This document shows, one piece after another, positions 1 to 8,032 of a stretch of DNA of 50,043 nt. The first letter of the stretch is position 1; each line of letters starts with the position of its first letter. The notes under the pieces are model-generated. The model was not told the DNA's origin and did not search any database. It saw only the letters and a list, made by a program, of their open reading frames with translations. The translations under genes were made by a program, and so were the position numbers. This DNA comes from JAHDCC01 sp964551835 (GTDB lineage: Bacteria; Actinomycetota; Acidimicrobiia; Acidimicrobiales; SZUA-35): positions 1 to 50,043 of the forward strand of contig CAZKEM010000089.1 of the NCBI GenBank assembly GCA_964551835.1, read 5' to 3'.

Positions 1-838
1 CGTCTATTCCGGCCTGGACTCGAGCTTCTCGCTCAGCGGCTGCTGCCGCGGCCGCGGCGCGAGCAGTCGCCTGTTCAGCTTCGATCGCTGCGGTTTCTTC
101 TGGGGAACGTTCAGTCGACTCTGAGGCTGCCGCCGAGCCGTTCTTCTGAGCATGCATAATCTTGCCCTCGGCAACCGCTTCAGCTACGACCTGGGTGAGC
201 AGGTTCGTCGACCGGATCGCATCGTCGTTACCGGGAATCGGGTACGTAATTAGGTCCGGGTCACAGTTGGTGTCGACGACGGCAACGACTGGGATGCCAA
301 GCTTTCGAGCTTCGGTTACCGCTATGTGTTCAACCAAGGTGTCCATCACAAACACGACACTCGGAACTTTACCCATGGTCTTGATTCCACCGATGTTGCG
401 GTCAAGCTTTTCGAGTTCACGGGTGTAACGAAGGGCCTCTTTCTTAGGCATCTCTTCGAAGTCGCCTGCCGAGCGCATGCGCTCGTATTCGATGAGTTTC
501 GCTACACGTTTTGAGATTGTCTGGTAGTTGGTGAGCATTCCACCCAGCCAACGTTGGTCAACGTAGGGCATGCCGACCGAGTTTGCGGCTTGCCGAATCG
601 AGTCTTGAGCCTGTCGTTTGGTTCCCACGAACAGGACGGTCCCACCATCAGCAACGGTGTCGCGAACGAAGGTGTAGGCCGTTTCGACCCGCTTCATGGT
701 TTCGATCAGGTCAATGATGTAAACGCCGTTACGCTCACCGTGGATGAATCGCTTCATCTTGGGGTTCCAGCGACGAGTCTGGTGACCGAAATGTACTCCG
801 GCATCGATCATTTGGCGCATGGTGACAACTGCAGTCAC
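1..838 (-). CDS. rpsB: 30S ribosomal protein S2 (3' end outside window)
   Basis: S2 binds the 30S head/platform region and is one of the last proteins to join the small subunit. The reading frame from the GTG at 838 gives a start beginning MTAVVTMRQMIDAGVHFGHQ, the usual S2 opening, followed by RRWNPKMKRFI, FVGTKRQAQ and RWLGGMLTN, all diagnostic for the family. GTG 838 is preceded by GGAGG at 845-849 with a 6-nt spacer, so it is preferred over the in-frame ATG near 821. About 279 codons are visible and the frame is still open at base 1. The last 50 or so residues form an Ala/Glu-rich tail that goes beyond the S2 core, as in other actinobacteria. tsf would be expected next, outside the window. 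Confidence 0.97.
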   Translation of the reverse strand, partial: MTAVVTMRQMIDAGVHFGHQTRRWNPKMKRFIHGERNGVYIIDLIETMKRVETAYTFVRDTVADGGTVLFVGTKRQAQDSIRQAANSVGMPYVDQRWLGGMLTNYQTISKRVAKLIEYERMRSAGDFEEMPKKEALRYTRELEKLDRNIGGIKTMGKVPSVVFVMDTLVEHIAVTEARKLGIPVVAVVDTNCDPDLITYPIPGNDDAIRSTNLLTQVVAEAVAEGKIMHAQKNGSAAASESTERSPEETAAIEAEQATARAAAAAAAAEREARVQAGID

Positions 839-1065
839 GTTTTTCCTCCGGTTGTTAAGCCTCCCAAGCTTGCTCGACATTGCTGTCAAGACCGTGGATT
901 TCAGCTAGAGAGGTTTTCGTTGGTTTACAGCTCCGATTTTCGGAGACCGTCATGAGTTTAGCCGACTCTCGACGAAGCAAAACCTCTGTCACACAAGCAA
1001 AATGCGCCCACGAGGCCAGCATTGGTGAAGCGATCTTACACATGGACGTTTCCAGGCTCAGTGGG
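839..1065 (-). promoter_or_regulatory. rpsB upstream/leader region with small hairpin
   Basis: This 227-base stretch between whiG and rpsB holds no credible gene. On the minus strand it contains a perfect 6-bp hairpin with a 3-base loop at 931-945 (CTCCGA / TCGGAG), about 95 bases before the rpsB start, and the rpsB Shine-Dalgarno at 845-849. A TAAACT hexamer at 955-960 could be a -10 box, but no matching -35 is clear. An S2-responsive leader is possible but not shown. Confidence 0.35.
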
Positions 1066-1854
1066 TTAGATCCGCTCGGCAGTTGTCAGACGCGAACGTA
1101 GTTGCAGGACTGCCTTGGTATGGATCTGACAAACGCGACTTTCGGTAACTCCAAGCACGTTTCCGATTTCTGCCAACGTCAAGTTCTCGTAGTAGTAGAG
1201 GGTGAGGACTATTTTCTCGCGTTCGTTCATTGTATTGATTGCTTCGGCCAACATTTGACGCGTTTCTTGCCGTTCGTAGACTCCGCCCGGTCCATCACTG
1301 CGGTCTGCGAGAGTGTCGCCGAAGGTCAAACTTTCGGCGCCGTTCCCCGACAACACCCCATCGAGGGCGACTAAACCAAGGGATGAGATTTGCTTGTACA
1401 TGTTGTTGAGCTGTTTGCTAGACAGACCTAGCTCATCGGCAATTTCTTGATCGGAGGGAACTCGATGGTTCTTGGCTTCGAGCTTCACTAACGCCCGTTC
1501 GATCATCTTGGCCTTCGATCTGACCGACCGGGGAACCCAATCGATCGAGCGGAGTTCGTCGAGCACCGCCCCTTTGATCCGAGAAATGGCATACGTCTCG
1601 AATTTGTAGCCGCGCTCCAAGTCGAACTTCTTTATCGCATCGATGAGCCCAAACATGCCGTAGCTAACCAGGTCGGCTTGATCGACGCTTTGCGGGAGGC
1701 CAGCCGCCACGCGACTCGCTACATATTTGACGAGCGGAGAGTAAAAAACGATCAACTCATCTCGTTCCTGTTCCCGGCCTGTCTCTTTGTACCGCTGCCA
1801 GACCTCGTCTAATGCGCTTGCGTCTAACGTCGGTTTATTTTGTGCAGTTGTCAC
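1066..1854 (-). CDS. whiG: FliA/WhiG-family RNA polymerase sigma factor
   Basis: This is an alternative sigma factor of the sigma-28 (FliA/WhiG) group. Region 2 contains YSPLVKYVASRVAAGLP, DLVSYGMFGLIDAIKKFD and the hallmark LDELRSIDWVPRSVRSKA. Region 4 is the LTLAEIGNVLGVTESRVCQIH helix-turn-helix near the C terminus. In Streptomyces, whiG likewise lies between dprA and rpsB, so synteny supports the name. The start is uncertain: GTG 1854 gives 262 aa, normal for the family, with a weak GGCGG upstream. The frame stays open back to a TTG at 2124, which would add about 90 residues of Pro/Arg/Thr-rich sequence without family similarity. No flagellar gene is in the window, so whether it serves motility or development cannot be told. 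Confidence 0.9.
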   Translation of the reverse strand: MTTAQNKPTLDASALDEVWQRYKETGREQERDELIVFYSPLVKYVASRVAAGLPQSVDQADLVSYGMFGLIDAIKKFDLERGYKFETYAISRIKGAVLDELRSIDWVPRSVRSKAKMIERALVKLEAKNHRVPSDQEIADELGLSSKQLNNMYKQISSLGLVALDGVLSGNGAESLTFGDTLADRSDGPGGVYERQETRQMLAEAINTMNEREKIVLTLYYYENLTLAEIGNVLGVTESRVCQIHTKAVLQLRSRLTTAERI

Positions 1855-2297
1855 TGATGCCGCCAAGGTCGTTCGATTGGAGTTACGTCGGATCGAGACG
1901 ACTTCTCCAGCCGATTCTCTCTCCCACTCTCCGTCGACACTTCGCCACTTTATGTGAGGTTGCGGCGTGGTTATTTTCTTCCTCGGACTACTTGGATGGC
2001 GCTCGGCGGGGTTCGGTGCCGGTGTGACATTCGGCAGGTCTTCAACCTTGGTGAACCCAAGTGCGGTTAGATATCGCTGGCGTGCGGCAGTCACGGCGCT
2101 AATGTAGCTGAACTGGAGCGCCAACCTTGGGACCTTTAGCCAGATGTAATTGGTGACGTCGCCCGACGAGTCCTTTATGTCAGAAGTCTTCGGAAGCTCG
2201 ATGTTCGTACTTGCTTCGGGAATGTATCTGGCTGTGATCCTGATGACCCTCAGCCCAGGAGCTCGAGAGCGTTTGAAGTCGCTGAGCCACGATGATA
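1855..2297. other. gene-poor stretch upstream of whiG
   Basis: If whiG starts at 1854, these 443 bases hold no gene I can support. The whiG frame is open through 2124, so part may be an N-terminal extension. The rest is presumed promoter and intergenic DNA. No terminator with a T-run and no tRNA-like fold were seen. Confidence 0.4.
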
Positions 2298-2648
2298 CTA
2301 GCCGAACCGGGATCCTACTTTAAGCCGGCCGTACAGTTTCTCCGGGGCTCGCGACGTATGGAATATGGCTGAATCCCACTCAACCCCAGCCGCCACGTGG
2401 TCCAGTAGAACTTCGGCGGCACCGTCGACACCTAAAATCACAAGTCTCCCAACGACATCAACCGCAAGAGCCTGATCGCTAGTTGGGTATTTCTCATGGA
2501 AATTTGTTGGGCCGAGTCGAAGGGGGTCCACCTCGAGATCTCTGAGCAACTCCGCGTAGTACCCACTGCGGGACTCGACTTGGCTATCCCAACGAGGGTC
2601 CTCACTGATGCAGTAGAATGCCAGCTCTGTCGCTTTGTCTCTGGACAT
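2298..2648 (-). CDS. hypothetical protein, 116 aa
   Basis: I do not recognise this protein. From ATG 2648 it reads as a 116-aa soluble, mixed-charge product with alternating short helices (ATELAFYCISEDPRWDSQVE, YYAELLRDLEVDPLRLG, VVGRLVILGVDGAAEVLLDH). This resembles a small helical-repeat (HEAT-like) protein, but that is an impression only. There is no signal peptide, membrane segment or cysteine cluster. The frame is open upstream to 2849, but the extra N-terminal part looks non-coding in character. A purine-rich stretch (GAAGGG) lies rather far upstream. It sits between dprA and whiG on the same strand, 215 bases after dprA ends, so it may be a lineage-specific gene in the late part of the dprA operon. 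Confidence 0.5.
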   Translation of the reverse strand: MSRDKATELAFYCISEDPRWDSQVESRSGYYAELLRDLEVDPLRLGPTNFHEKYPTSDQALAVDVVGRLVILGVDGAAEVLLDHVAAGVEWDSAIFHTSRAPEKLYGRLKVGSRFG

Positions 2649-2863
2649 TGACCGCGCCCGCAAGAACCCTTCACCCCGTCCCCGCTTCAAGTTGACCTTG
2701 GACGCTTTGGGGGTCGTGCCAATTTGGGGATTTCTCGTTGCCCACGTTGAACACTCGAATCGCAATACGACTTCTACGCTCGCCCACTTTAACGGGCCAC
2801 CCGCGCAGCGCAGCAAATTCTGACCCGTGCGGTGAAACTGTTCTATCAACGACCGGCCAGGGC

Positions 2864-4024
2864 CTAGTGGAGGTTCGGCAAACCGACCGAAGAGCCGTCG
2901 ATTCCAATATGCCCCTGTTCTTCAAATCGGCGCAGGAACCCCAGCAGCTGTCCAGGGTGAATCCCGAGCTCGCTGACGAGTTGATCTATGTGGACTGGTC
3001 CCGCCGATACTTGAAGCATTACGGCGTCTAACAGTTCTTCCGACGGACTCGTTGTTGGGAGCGCTAGTTGGCCTTGTCTGTCCGCGGCTTCCGGCTCATC
3101 TTCTACCTCCGGTCGGCTTGGCGTCGCCATGTCGAGAAACGTCATGATGTCTTGAGCGCAGGTCGCCACGTTACAGCCATCTACCAATAGGGCATTCGTT
3201 CCGTCAGATGCGGGGCTCATGACCGATCCTGGTACAGCAAAGACTGGGCAGCCACGGTCGGCGGCCTCATCCACTGTTAGCAACGAACCGCCAGACCGAT
3301 GCGATTCGACGACAATCACGGCGTCCACCAGGCCTGCAATAAGCCGGTTGCGAGCCGGGAACCTCCATCGTTCGGGCCGGGTCCCTCTGGTCGACTCGGT
3401 GATTAGAACGCCACTGTCGGCAACGTCTTGCCAGAGTTCGTAGTTCGACTTGGGGTAGACGACATCGAGACCAGTACCAGCGACGCCGACTGCCTTGCCG
3501 TTTACTGAGAGCGCGCCTCGGTGGGCTGCGGCGTCTATTCCTGCGGCTAGCCCGCTGATCACTGTCACGCCTGCTTCGGCGAGCTCGGCACCGATTGTAA
3601 ACGCAACTCTTCGCCCGACCGAGGTGCACCGCCTAGTGCCGACTATCGCGACCGACGGACGACACCGAAGCAAGCTCGTATCGCCTTTTGAAAAAAGAAG
3701 AAGCGGCGGTTCGGGGTCGTCACCAAACGGCCAATCGACATGTTGGTCATCGAGAATTGTGACGCCCTGACCCAGTTCGTCATCGACCAGCTCGTCGATA
3801 TTGAGACCTCGAATGTGGTCGTACCACTGATTCACTAAGTCGATTGACACTCCAGACGGCAGCGCCTCTCCCGTTAGCGGCAAATTTCGATCGGTGAGTC
3901 GACCGAGGACTTCGGTAGCCGTCAACCCGTCTTTAAGGAGCCAAGCCGACCTAGCTGGACCCACTTTCGGCAAAGACAGTATTGCGAGCTTAGATACTAT
4001 CTCTTCGGAGATTTCTGTTGACAT
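2864..4024 (-). CDS. dprA: DNA-processing protein DprA (Smf)
   Basis: DprA binds incoming single-stranded DNA during natural transformation and loads RecA; it is also widespread in bacteria not known to be competent. The Rossmann-like core is clear: VAIVGTRRCTSVGRRVA, ISGLAAGIDAAAHRGAL, GTGLDVVYPKSNYELW, FPARNRLIAGLVDAVIVVES and GSLLTVDEAADRG. The C-terminal 60 residues form the winged-helix DML1-like domain (ELLDAVMLQVSAGPVHIDQL). The N-terminal part carries the helix-hairpin-helix-like LPKVGPARSAWLL. ATG 4024 has GAGG six bases upstream; an ATG at 4036 overlaps the comM stop as ATGA and would add four residues. The gene is translationally linked to comM, the standard actinobacterial arrangement. 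Confidence 0.96.
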   Translation of the reverse strand: MSTEISEEIVSKLAILSLPKVGPARSAWLLKDGLTATEVLGRLTDRNLPLTGEALPSGVSIDLVNQWYDHIRGLNIDELVDDELGQGVTILDDQHVDWPFGDDPEPPLLLFSKGDTSLLRCRPSVAIVGTRRCTSVGRRVAFTIGAELAEAGVTVISGLAAGIDAAAHRGALSVNGKAVGVAGTGLDVVYPKSNYELWQDVADSGVLITESTRGTRPERWRFPARNRLIAGLVDAVIVVESHRSGGSLLTVDEAADRGCPVFAVPGSVMSPASDGTNALLVDGCNVATCAQDIMTFLDMATPSRPEVEDEPEAADRQGQLALPTTSPSEELLDAVMLQVSAGPVHIDQLVSELGIHPGQLLGFLRRFEEQGHIGIDGSSVGLPNLH

Positions 4025-4032
4025 TTGATACC

Positions 4033-5565
4033 TCATGCTGCCTGCCCGAACACCGATGCAGGTACACCCCGCAAACCGATCGCTGCATCTAACAATTCGA
4101 CATCGAGAGGCTGGCCGACTTCCCGGTCGTCGGCCAAGTCGGCCAGCGTCAAGGCCAAGACCCGTACCTGCCTAAGGCCACGCCCGGTCAACTTCCCGTG
4201 CTCAAGCAGGGAACGAAGAACGTTCTTACCCGCCCGAGTTACCGGAGCGACTTCTTCTAACTGGCCGTGGGCAAGCAAGGCGTTACACCGAACGCCTCGT
4301 TCGACAGCCTTACGACGGGCGTTGTGAACCCGTTCAGCAACCGCGGCCGACGTTTCTTCGACTGGTCCGTCTAGTAGCAACGAAGGGTCCGGTGGGCTGA
4401 CTTCAACCCTGATCCCGAACCGATCCAACAACGGCGCGGAGAGCCGGCGGGAATACCGTTGCCGGGCAGCATCACTGCACCTACACGCTCCAGCCGGGCC
4501 GCCTTGACCACAAGGACAAGGGTTCATAGCTGCGACGAGCAAGAAATCAGCAGGCATCGTGGCTGAGCGCGCTGCCCTGCTTACCCGCACGACGCCTTCT
4601 TCTAACGGTTGGCGCAATGAGTCGAGCACCGAGACAGGGAACTCCCCGAGTTCGTCGAGAAATAGGACGCCACCGTGGGCACAGCTAATTTCGCCAGGGC
4701 GAAGCGATGACGAACCACCGCCGACCATTGAAACGAACGAAGCCCCGTGATGCGGCGCCCGAAATGGAGGCGTCCGAATTAAGCCAGTAGGTGGGACTTC
4801 GAGTCCTGCTGCCGAATGTACCCGAGTTGCCTCGATGGCCCGGTCGTTAGACATCTTCGGCAACAATCCGACCAGACGACTAGCCAACATTGTTTTGCCA
4901 GCCCCCGGAGGACCCACCAGCAGAATGTGGTGACCTCCAGCAGCAGCGACTTCCAAGGCCCACCGCGCCATCGGCTGACCTCGCACATGGCTAAGGTCAC
5001 CGACGGTTACCTCTGAATCGAGTTCGACTGGGTCGGCGGGCTGCACGATGCTAGGCGTCGGTTCGTCGCCGACTAGCGCTCCTACCAACGGCCTCAAGTG
5101 CCCGATCGAGCGGACGGCGCCTGGCCGGACGACCGCGGCTTGCCTTGCTCCTTCAACTGGTACGATCAGCTCGTCTGCGGTAATCGCGTCGGCCAAACAC
5201 ACGAGCCCGGGCACGGGGCGGATCGACCCGTCAAGGCCCAATTCGCCTACTGCTCCGACGTGACGTAACGACTCAACCGGGACCTGGTTCGAGGCGGCCA
5301 GAATGGCCAACGCGATAGGAAGGTCGAGAGATGCGCCATGTTTGCGTAGCTCGGTAGGGGCCAAGTTAATGGTCACCCGTTTAGCTGGCCATTTGAGGCC
5401 GCTAGATAAAATCGCCGCCCGAACCCTATCCCGAGATTCCCGACAGGACGCGTCGGGCAAGCCAACGAGCGTGTACCCGGGCAGCCCGTTACTGACGTGA
5501 ACCTCGACCGACACGCTGTGTCCGGTCACTCCAACAACGACAGCTGACTGAATAGTGGCCAACAT
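4033..5565 (-). CDS. comM: YifB/ComM family Mg-chelatase-like AAA+ ATPase
   Basis: ComM is a hexameric AAA+ helicase that extends branch migration during integration of transforming DNA. The 510-aa product has the N-terminal Lon-protease-like (ChlI) domain (PGYTLVGLPDASCRESRDRV, GASLDLPIALAIL), the Walker A loop LLVGPPGAGKTMLA near residue 215, Walker B GGVLFLDELGEF, and the family hallmark AAMNPCPCG followed by further cysteines (CRCSDAARQRY). The C-terminal Mg_chelatase_C region ends with LRQVRVLALTLADLADD. Length matches the family. It directly precedes and overlaps dprA, forming a DNA-uptake pair; no other competence gene is visible in the window. Confidence 0.96.
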   Translation of the reverse strand: MLATIQSAVVVGVTGHSVSVEVHVSNGLPGYTLVGLPDASCRESRDRVRAAILSSGLKWPAKRVTINLAPTELRKHGASLDLPIALAILAASNQVPVESLRHVGAVGELGLDGSIRPVPGLVCLADAITADELIVPVEGARQAAVVRPGAVRSIGHLRPLVGALVGDEPTPSIVQPADPVELDSEVTVGDLSHVRGQPMARWALEVAAAGGHHILLVGPPGAGKTMLASRLVGLLPKMSNDRAIEATRVHSAAGLEVPPTGLIRTPPFRAPHHGASFVSMVGGGSSSLRPGEISCAHGGVLFLDELGEFPVSVLDSLRQPLEEGVVRVSRAARSATMPADFLLVAAMNPCPCGQGGPAGACRCSDAARQRYSRRLSAPLLDRFGIRVEVSPPDPSLLLDGPVEETSAAVAERVHNARRKAVERGVRCNALLAHGQLEEVAPVTRAGKNVLRSLLEHGKLTGRGLRQVRVLALTLADLADDREVGQPLDVELLDAAIGLRGVPASVFGQAA

Positions 5566-5579
5566 TTCTCTACCGCCTC

Positions 5580-5595
5580 GACGACGTCCGTCGTC
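5580..5595. repeat. perfect 7-bp inverted repeat upstream of comM
   Basis: GACGACG, two bases, CGTCGTC: a perfect palindrome ending 15 bases before the comM ATG, within the 135-base gap between the cytochrome gene and comM. It could be an operator or a small hairpin over the start region. No partner copy was found elsewhere. Confidence 0.3.
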
Positions 5596-5700
5596 ATAAG
5601 AGTTTCAGGCGGCGTGATGCCACAAGTCCGGCACAGAGCCGACAATCGCTATGTACTCACCTTACCGAACAGATGTGACACTATTTGGAGATCGCTTAGC

Positions 5701-6057
5701 TCAAGGCGATTCGGCGAGGACTTCGCGCGTGTACCTAACGACGGCGTCGATCTCTTCGACGGTCAAGGTCTCGCCAAAGCCAGGCATCCCATTTTTTCCT
5801 TCGACGATTACGGCCCGTTGGTCAGCGGCGTCAGGGTACGCGGCCACCACTTTGCCTTCATTTAGTTGTACCCCGGAGCCTCCGCCACCATTTGCGAGGT
5901 GACACCGGGAGCAGCTATCTGCGTAAACCTCTTGCCCGGTCGCAAGCTCAACGTCTCCCGAATCAATTGGAGGAGCCGTTGTCGAGTCACCACAAGCCGC
6001 CATCCCGATGCCCAGAACTACGACAACTGGAAGAATCCATCTACCTTTATTCGCCAT
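5701..6057 (-). CDS. lipoprotein mono-heme c-type cytochrome
   Basis: The product is a 118-aa exported electron carrier. Residues 1-22 form a lipoprotein signal (WILPVVVVLGIGMAAC), with the lipobox cysteine near residue 22. The mature part has one heme-binding CSRCH and a plausible axial methionine in KNGMPGFG, then the typical C-terminal helix EEIDAVVRYTREVL. It resembles class I cytochromes of the cytochrome c6/cbb3 subunit III type and would act tethered to the outer face of the membrane. ATG 6057 is preferred; a GTG directly before it at 6060 is an alternative. Its start lies only 29 bases from the divergent small membrane gene at 6087. No oxidase or cytochrome maturation gene is nearby, so its partner is unknown. 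Confidence 0.88.
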   Translation of the reverse strand: MANKGRWILPVVVVLGIGMAACGDSTTAPPIDSGDVELATGQEVYADSCSRCHLANGGGGSGVQLNEGKVVAAYPDAADQRAVIVEGKNGMPGFGETLTVEEIDAVVRYTREVLAESP

Positions 6058-6086
6058 CACCCCAACATCCTAGCCATACTAAGACC

Positions 6087-6197
6087 ATGGGATTCGATCC
6101 AAACCGCAAATATAAAGCCCGACCCAGCGATTACTGGTTCGTGGCATCAGCCCTTATTGTTGTCGCCGCCCTTCTAGTGTGGGTCATATTCGGTTAG
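6087..6197 (+). CDS. 36-aa single-pass membrane protein
   Basis: This short frame reads MGFDPNRKYKARPSDYWFV and then one hydrophobic helix (ASALIVVAALLVWVIFG) that runs to the stop. The positive N-terminus followed by a C-terminal helix predicts a cytosolic head with the tail in the membrane. No Shine-Dalgarno is evident; CATACT at 6075-6080 could be a -10 for a near-leaderless message. It is divergent from the cytochrome gene (29 bases between starts) and is followed 40 bases later by the lysine-rich zinc protein. Function unknown. The clean topology argues that it is real despite its size. Confidence 0.65.
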   Translation: MGFDPNRKYKARPSDYWFVASALIVVAALLVWVIFG

Positions 6198-6237
6198 GTT
6201 GCTAGCTGCCGCCGTTCATTTCAGATCGCTAACCTCG

Positions 6238-6504
6238 ATGTCTCGCTCAAAGAAGAAGAAGAAGAAGCCGAAGAAGAAGAAGCCAGGAAAGCCCGGGCCG
6301 CGCCGCGCCCCCGACCCTTCCGACGCAGACGACACTGAAACTCGGTTTGTCCAGCCCTACCAGGCTACGAAAGAGTATCTATGCCCCGGCTGCAACCGGT
6401 TCATCCCCGCCGGCATGGGTCACATGGTCGCGGTACCGAAGTCGGCTCCCGACCTTCGACGACACTGGCATCGAGCCTGCTGGACGAACCGGGCGCGACA
6501 TTAA
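6238..6504 (+). CDS. lysine-rich zinc-ribbon-like small protein
   Basis: The 88-aa product opens with MSRSKKKKKK and a long Lys/Pro tract, then an acidic linker, then a compact putative metal site: YLCPGCNRFIPAGMGHMVAV, followed by RRHWHRACW. The CPGC plus H-x-C spacing and HWH-AC ending match a small actinobacterial family seen in many genomes, often mis-named ATP/GTP-binding protein. The basic tail suggests nucleic-acid or ribosome binding, but that is inference. ATG 6238 is chosen because the frame upstream has no similarity to anything and the Lys tract follows at once. The gene is probably co-transcribed with the 36-aa membrane gene. Confidence 0.8.
   Translation: MSRSKKKKKKPKKKKPGKPGPRRAPDPSDADDTETRFVQPYQATKEYLCPGCNRFIPAGMGHMVAVPKSAPDLRRHWHRACWTNRARH
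6249..6284 (+). repeat. AAG triplet repeat encoding poly-lysine
   Basis: Two runs of AAG triplets, broken by CCG, code for the Lys tract of the zinc-ribbon-like protein. Such a tract could vary in length by slippage and could slow ribosomes early in the gene. Confidence 0.7.
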
Positions 6505-6517
6505 CCACCCCAGCGTC

Positions 6518-6892
6518 TTAGCCGATCAACTGTTGGATGTCGCGAACCATCAGGAAAAGAAGCAGCGCAATTACCCCGAGGTGAATAACCGTGATCGGCT
6601 TACGCCACGCATGATTGGCTTTCCAGAACCGGCGAATGCTGAACACATTCGACACTAACGCAATCGAACCGACGATCAGCCCTATCGCTGGCCCAACCGC
6701 ACCTAACGCCGTCGGAAACACAAACGGCAAAATAATGTAGGTGATCAGGCAACGGACGCCAGAAATGATAACCGAACGACTGAAGCCTTTTTGGGCTTGC
6801 TCGTGTTGTTCACGCGCGGACTCAGGGTCGACGCGCGTCTCGGTACCACCAGCATGCTTTTTAGTTGGTGCGACTGGATCTGAAACGCTCAC
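6518..6892 (-). CDS. conserved hypothetical membrane protein
   Basis: From GTG 6892 the product is 124 aa: a polar, charged N-terminal third (AREQHEQAQKGFSR) and then three hydrophobic segments (VIISGVRCLITYIILPFVF, ALGAVGPAIGLIVGSIALV, PITVIHLGVIALLLFLMV). A longer start at 6994 would add 34 residues rich in Thr/Ala without hydrophobic or domain character. The pattern matches an unnamed actinobacterial membrane family; function is unknown. It converges with the zinc-ribbon-like gene (13 bases between stops) and lies downstream of yraN with a roughly 125-base gap between its start and the yraN stop. Confidence 0.75.
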   Translation of the reverse strand: MSVSDPVAPTKKHAGGTETRVDPESAREQHEQAQKGFSRSVIISGVRCLITYIILPFVFPTALGAVGPAIGLIVGSIALVSNVFSIRRFWKANHAWRKPITVIHLGVIALLLFLMVRDIQQLIG

Positions 6893-7018
6893 GTCCCCAT
6901 CGTACCTCACGTAAAAGTCATCTCCCAGCTCAGGCGAACGATGGCCAAGAGCTCGAGCAGTGGTGGCTCTAGCTGTCGGTGTTAGCGCTATCACCCGGTG
7001 TGAATGACAGTACTGGTA

Positions 7019-7372
7019 CTAAAAACAGCCTTCTATGAGGTCTACCTCGCCAGCCCCGTTAACCGACGCCACATCGAATCGGATCTCTTCGAACTGCGCG
7101 CCGTGTTCTCGTAACCAGAGCAGGGCAATCTTTCTAACCTGTCGTTGTTTGGTCTTCGTTACCGCTTCAGCTCCAGTACCGAATTGATCGGAGCTTCGAG
7201 CCTTCACCTCGCAGAAGACCACCAACGAGGCGTTCCGATCAATGGCGACGATGTCAAGCTCACCTTCAGACGTCGCCCAGTTCTGAGCCGTGACCTCAAA
7301 ACCATGGTCTCGATACCATTCGGCCGCTAAGCCTTCGCCCCAGCGGCCGAACTGTTGGTTACGCCCGGTCAA
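7019..7372 (-). CDS. yraN: YraN family protein (UPF0102), endonuclease-like fold
   Basis: YraN proteins have a restriction-endonuclease-like fold; their role is not established. The core GRWGEGLAAEWYRDHGFEVTAQNW, then EGELDIVAIDR and VVFCEVKARSS, contains the expected Glu/Asp/Glu-x-Lys catalytic-type residues. The start is set at TTG 7372, which overlaps the DUF2469 stop (TTGA) and gives 117 aa, the normal family length. An open frame to 7465 would add 31 residues lying inside DUF2469 in another frame. It follows DUF2469 as in mycobacteria and streptomycetes. Confidence 0.9.
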   Translation of the reverse strand: MTGRNQQFGRWGEGLAAEWYRDHGFEVTAQNWATSEGELDIVAIDRNASLVVFCEVKARSSDQFGTGAEAVTKTKQRQVRKIALLWLREHGAQFEEIRFDVASVNGAGEVDLIEGCF

Positions 7373-7656
7373 ACTTCGGAAGCGGGAAGCTCTTCGACAG
7401 AAATGCCCCGCGAACTCGAAATTTGCACGGAGGTCAGAAACCTCGATTGGCGGTACATGTCCCAAACCCAGGCATCGGTCAGATCGTAAGTTACGAAACC
7501 GGTGACGGGGTCCTTTGCCTTCTTGACCTTGTTCGCCAGATAGAAGCGGCGTTCGGTCTCAACAACGTAAGAGAACATCGACATGACGTCGCGGTACTCT
7601 TTGACCAGTGCTAGCTGGATCTCCGCCTCGTACTTCTCCAGATCTTCGCTGCTCAC
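7369..7656 (-). CDS. DUF2469 family protein
   Basis: The 95-aa protein has the highly conserved DUF2469 signature MSSEDLEKYEAEIQLALVKE and then YVVETERRFYLANKV. The family is restricted to actinobacteria and has no known function; it is soluble and strongly charged. It starts 31 bases after the rplS stop and overlaps yraN by four bases, so it is probably in the ribosomal operon. In relatives lepB and rnhB often lie between rplS and this gene; both are absent here. Confidence 0.95.
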   Translation of the reverse strand: MSSEDLEKYEAEIQLALVKEYRDVMSMFSYVVETERRFYLANKVKKAKDPVTGFVTYDLTDAWVWDMYRQSRFLTSVQISSSRGISVEELPASEV

Positions 7657-7687
7657 AAAAGCAAGTCCCTGCCGAAACTACCGCTCG

Positions 7688-8032
7688 CTATTTACGCTTC
7701 TCTTTAATCTTCGCAGACTTACCTACACGGTCACGCAGGTAGTACAACTTGGCTCTTCGCACATCGCCACGAGTCTTAACTTCGAGCTTGTCGATGATTG
7801 GCGAGTTGAGCGGAAAGCAACGCTCTACTCCGACGCCGAAACTGAGTTTGCGGACCGTGAAGGTCTCTCCTAAACCAGCACCCCGGCGAGCGATAACCGC
7901 GCCCTCAAAAACCTGATTACGTTGCTGGTCACCTTCGACAACTTTGACGTGTACTTTGACGGTGTCACCAGGAGCAAATTCGGGCAGATCTGTTCGTATT
8001 AGATCTTGCTCTACTAGCTGTGTGGGGTTCAT
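7688..8032 (-). CDS. rplS: 50S ribosomal protein L19
   Basis: L19 sits at the 30S-50S interface. The 114-aa product shows the family blocks APGDTVKVHVKVVEGDQQR, QVFEGAVIARRGAGLGETFT, FGVGVERCFPLNSPIIDKLE and RRAKLYYLRDRVGKSAKI. The ATG start gives the usual length. It lies downstream of trmD, but after a 247-base gap rather than the tight spacing seen in many bacteria, so it may have its own promoter or leader. Confidence 0.98.
   Translation of the reverse strand: MNPTQLVEQDLIRTDLPEFAPGDTVKVHVKVVEGDQQRNQVFEGAVIARRGAGLGETFTVRKLSFGVGVERCFPLNSPIIDKLEVKTRGDVRRAKLYYLRDRVGKSAKIKEKRK

Noticed and set aside
2292..2299. ATGATACT resembling one arm of the paa operator
   Set aside because: No second arm is present at the 33-bp spacing and the site is at the end of an unrelated gene.
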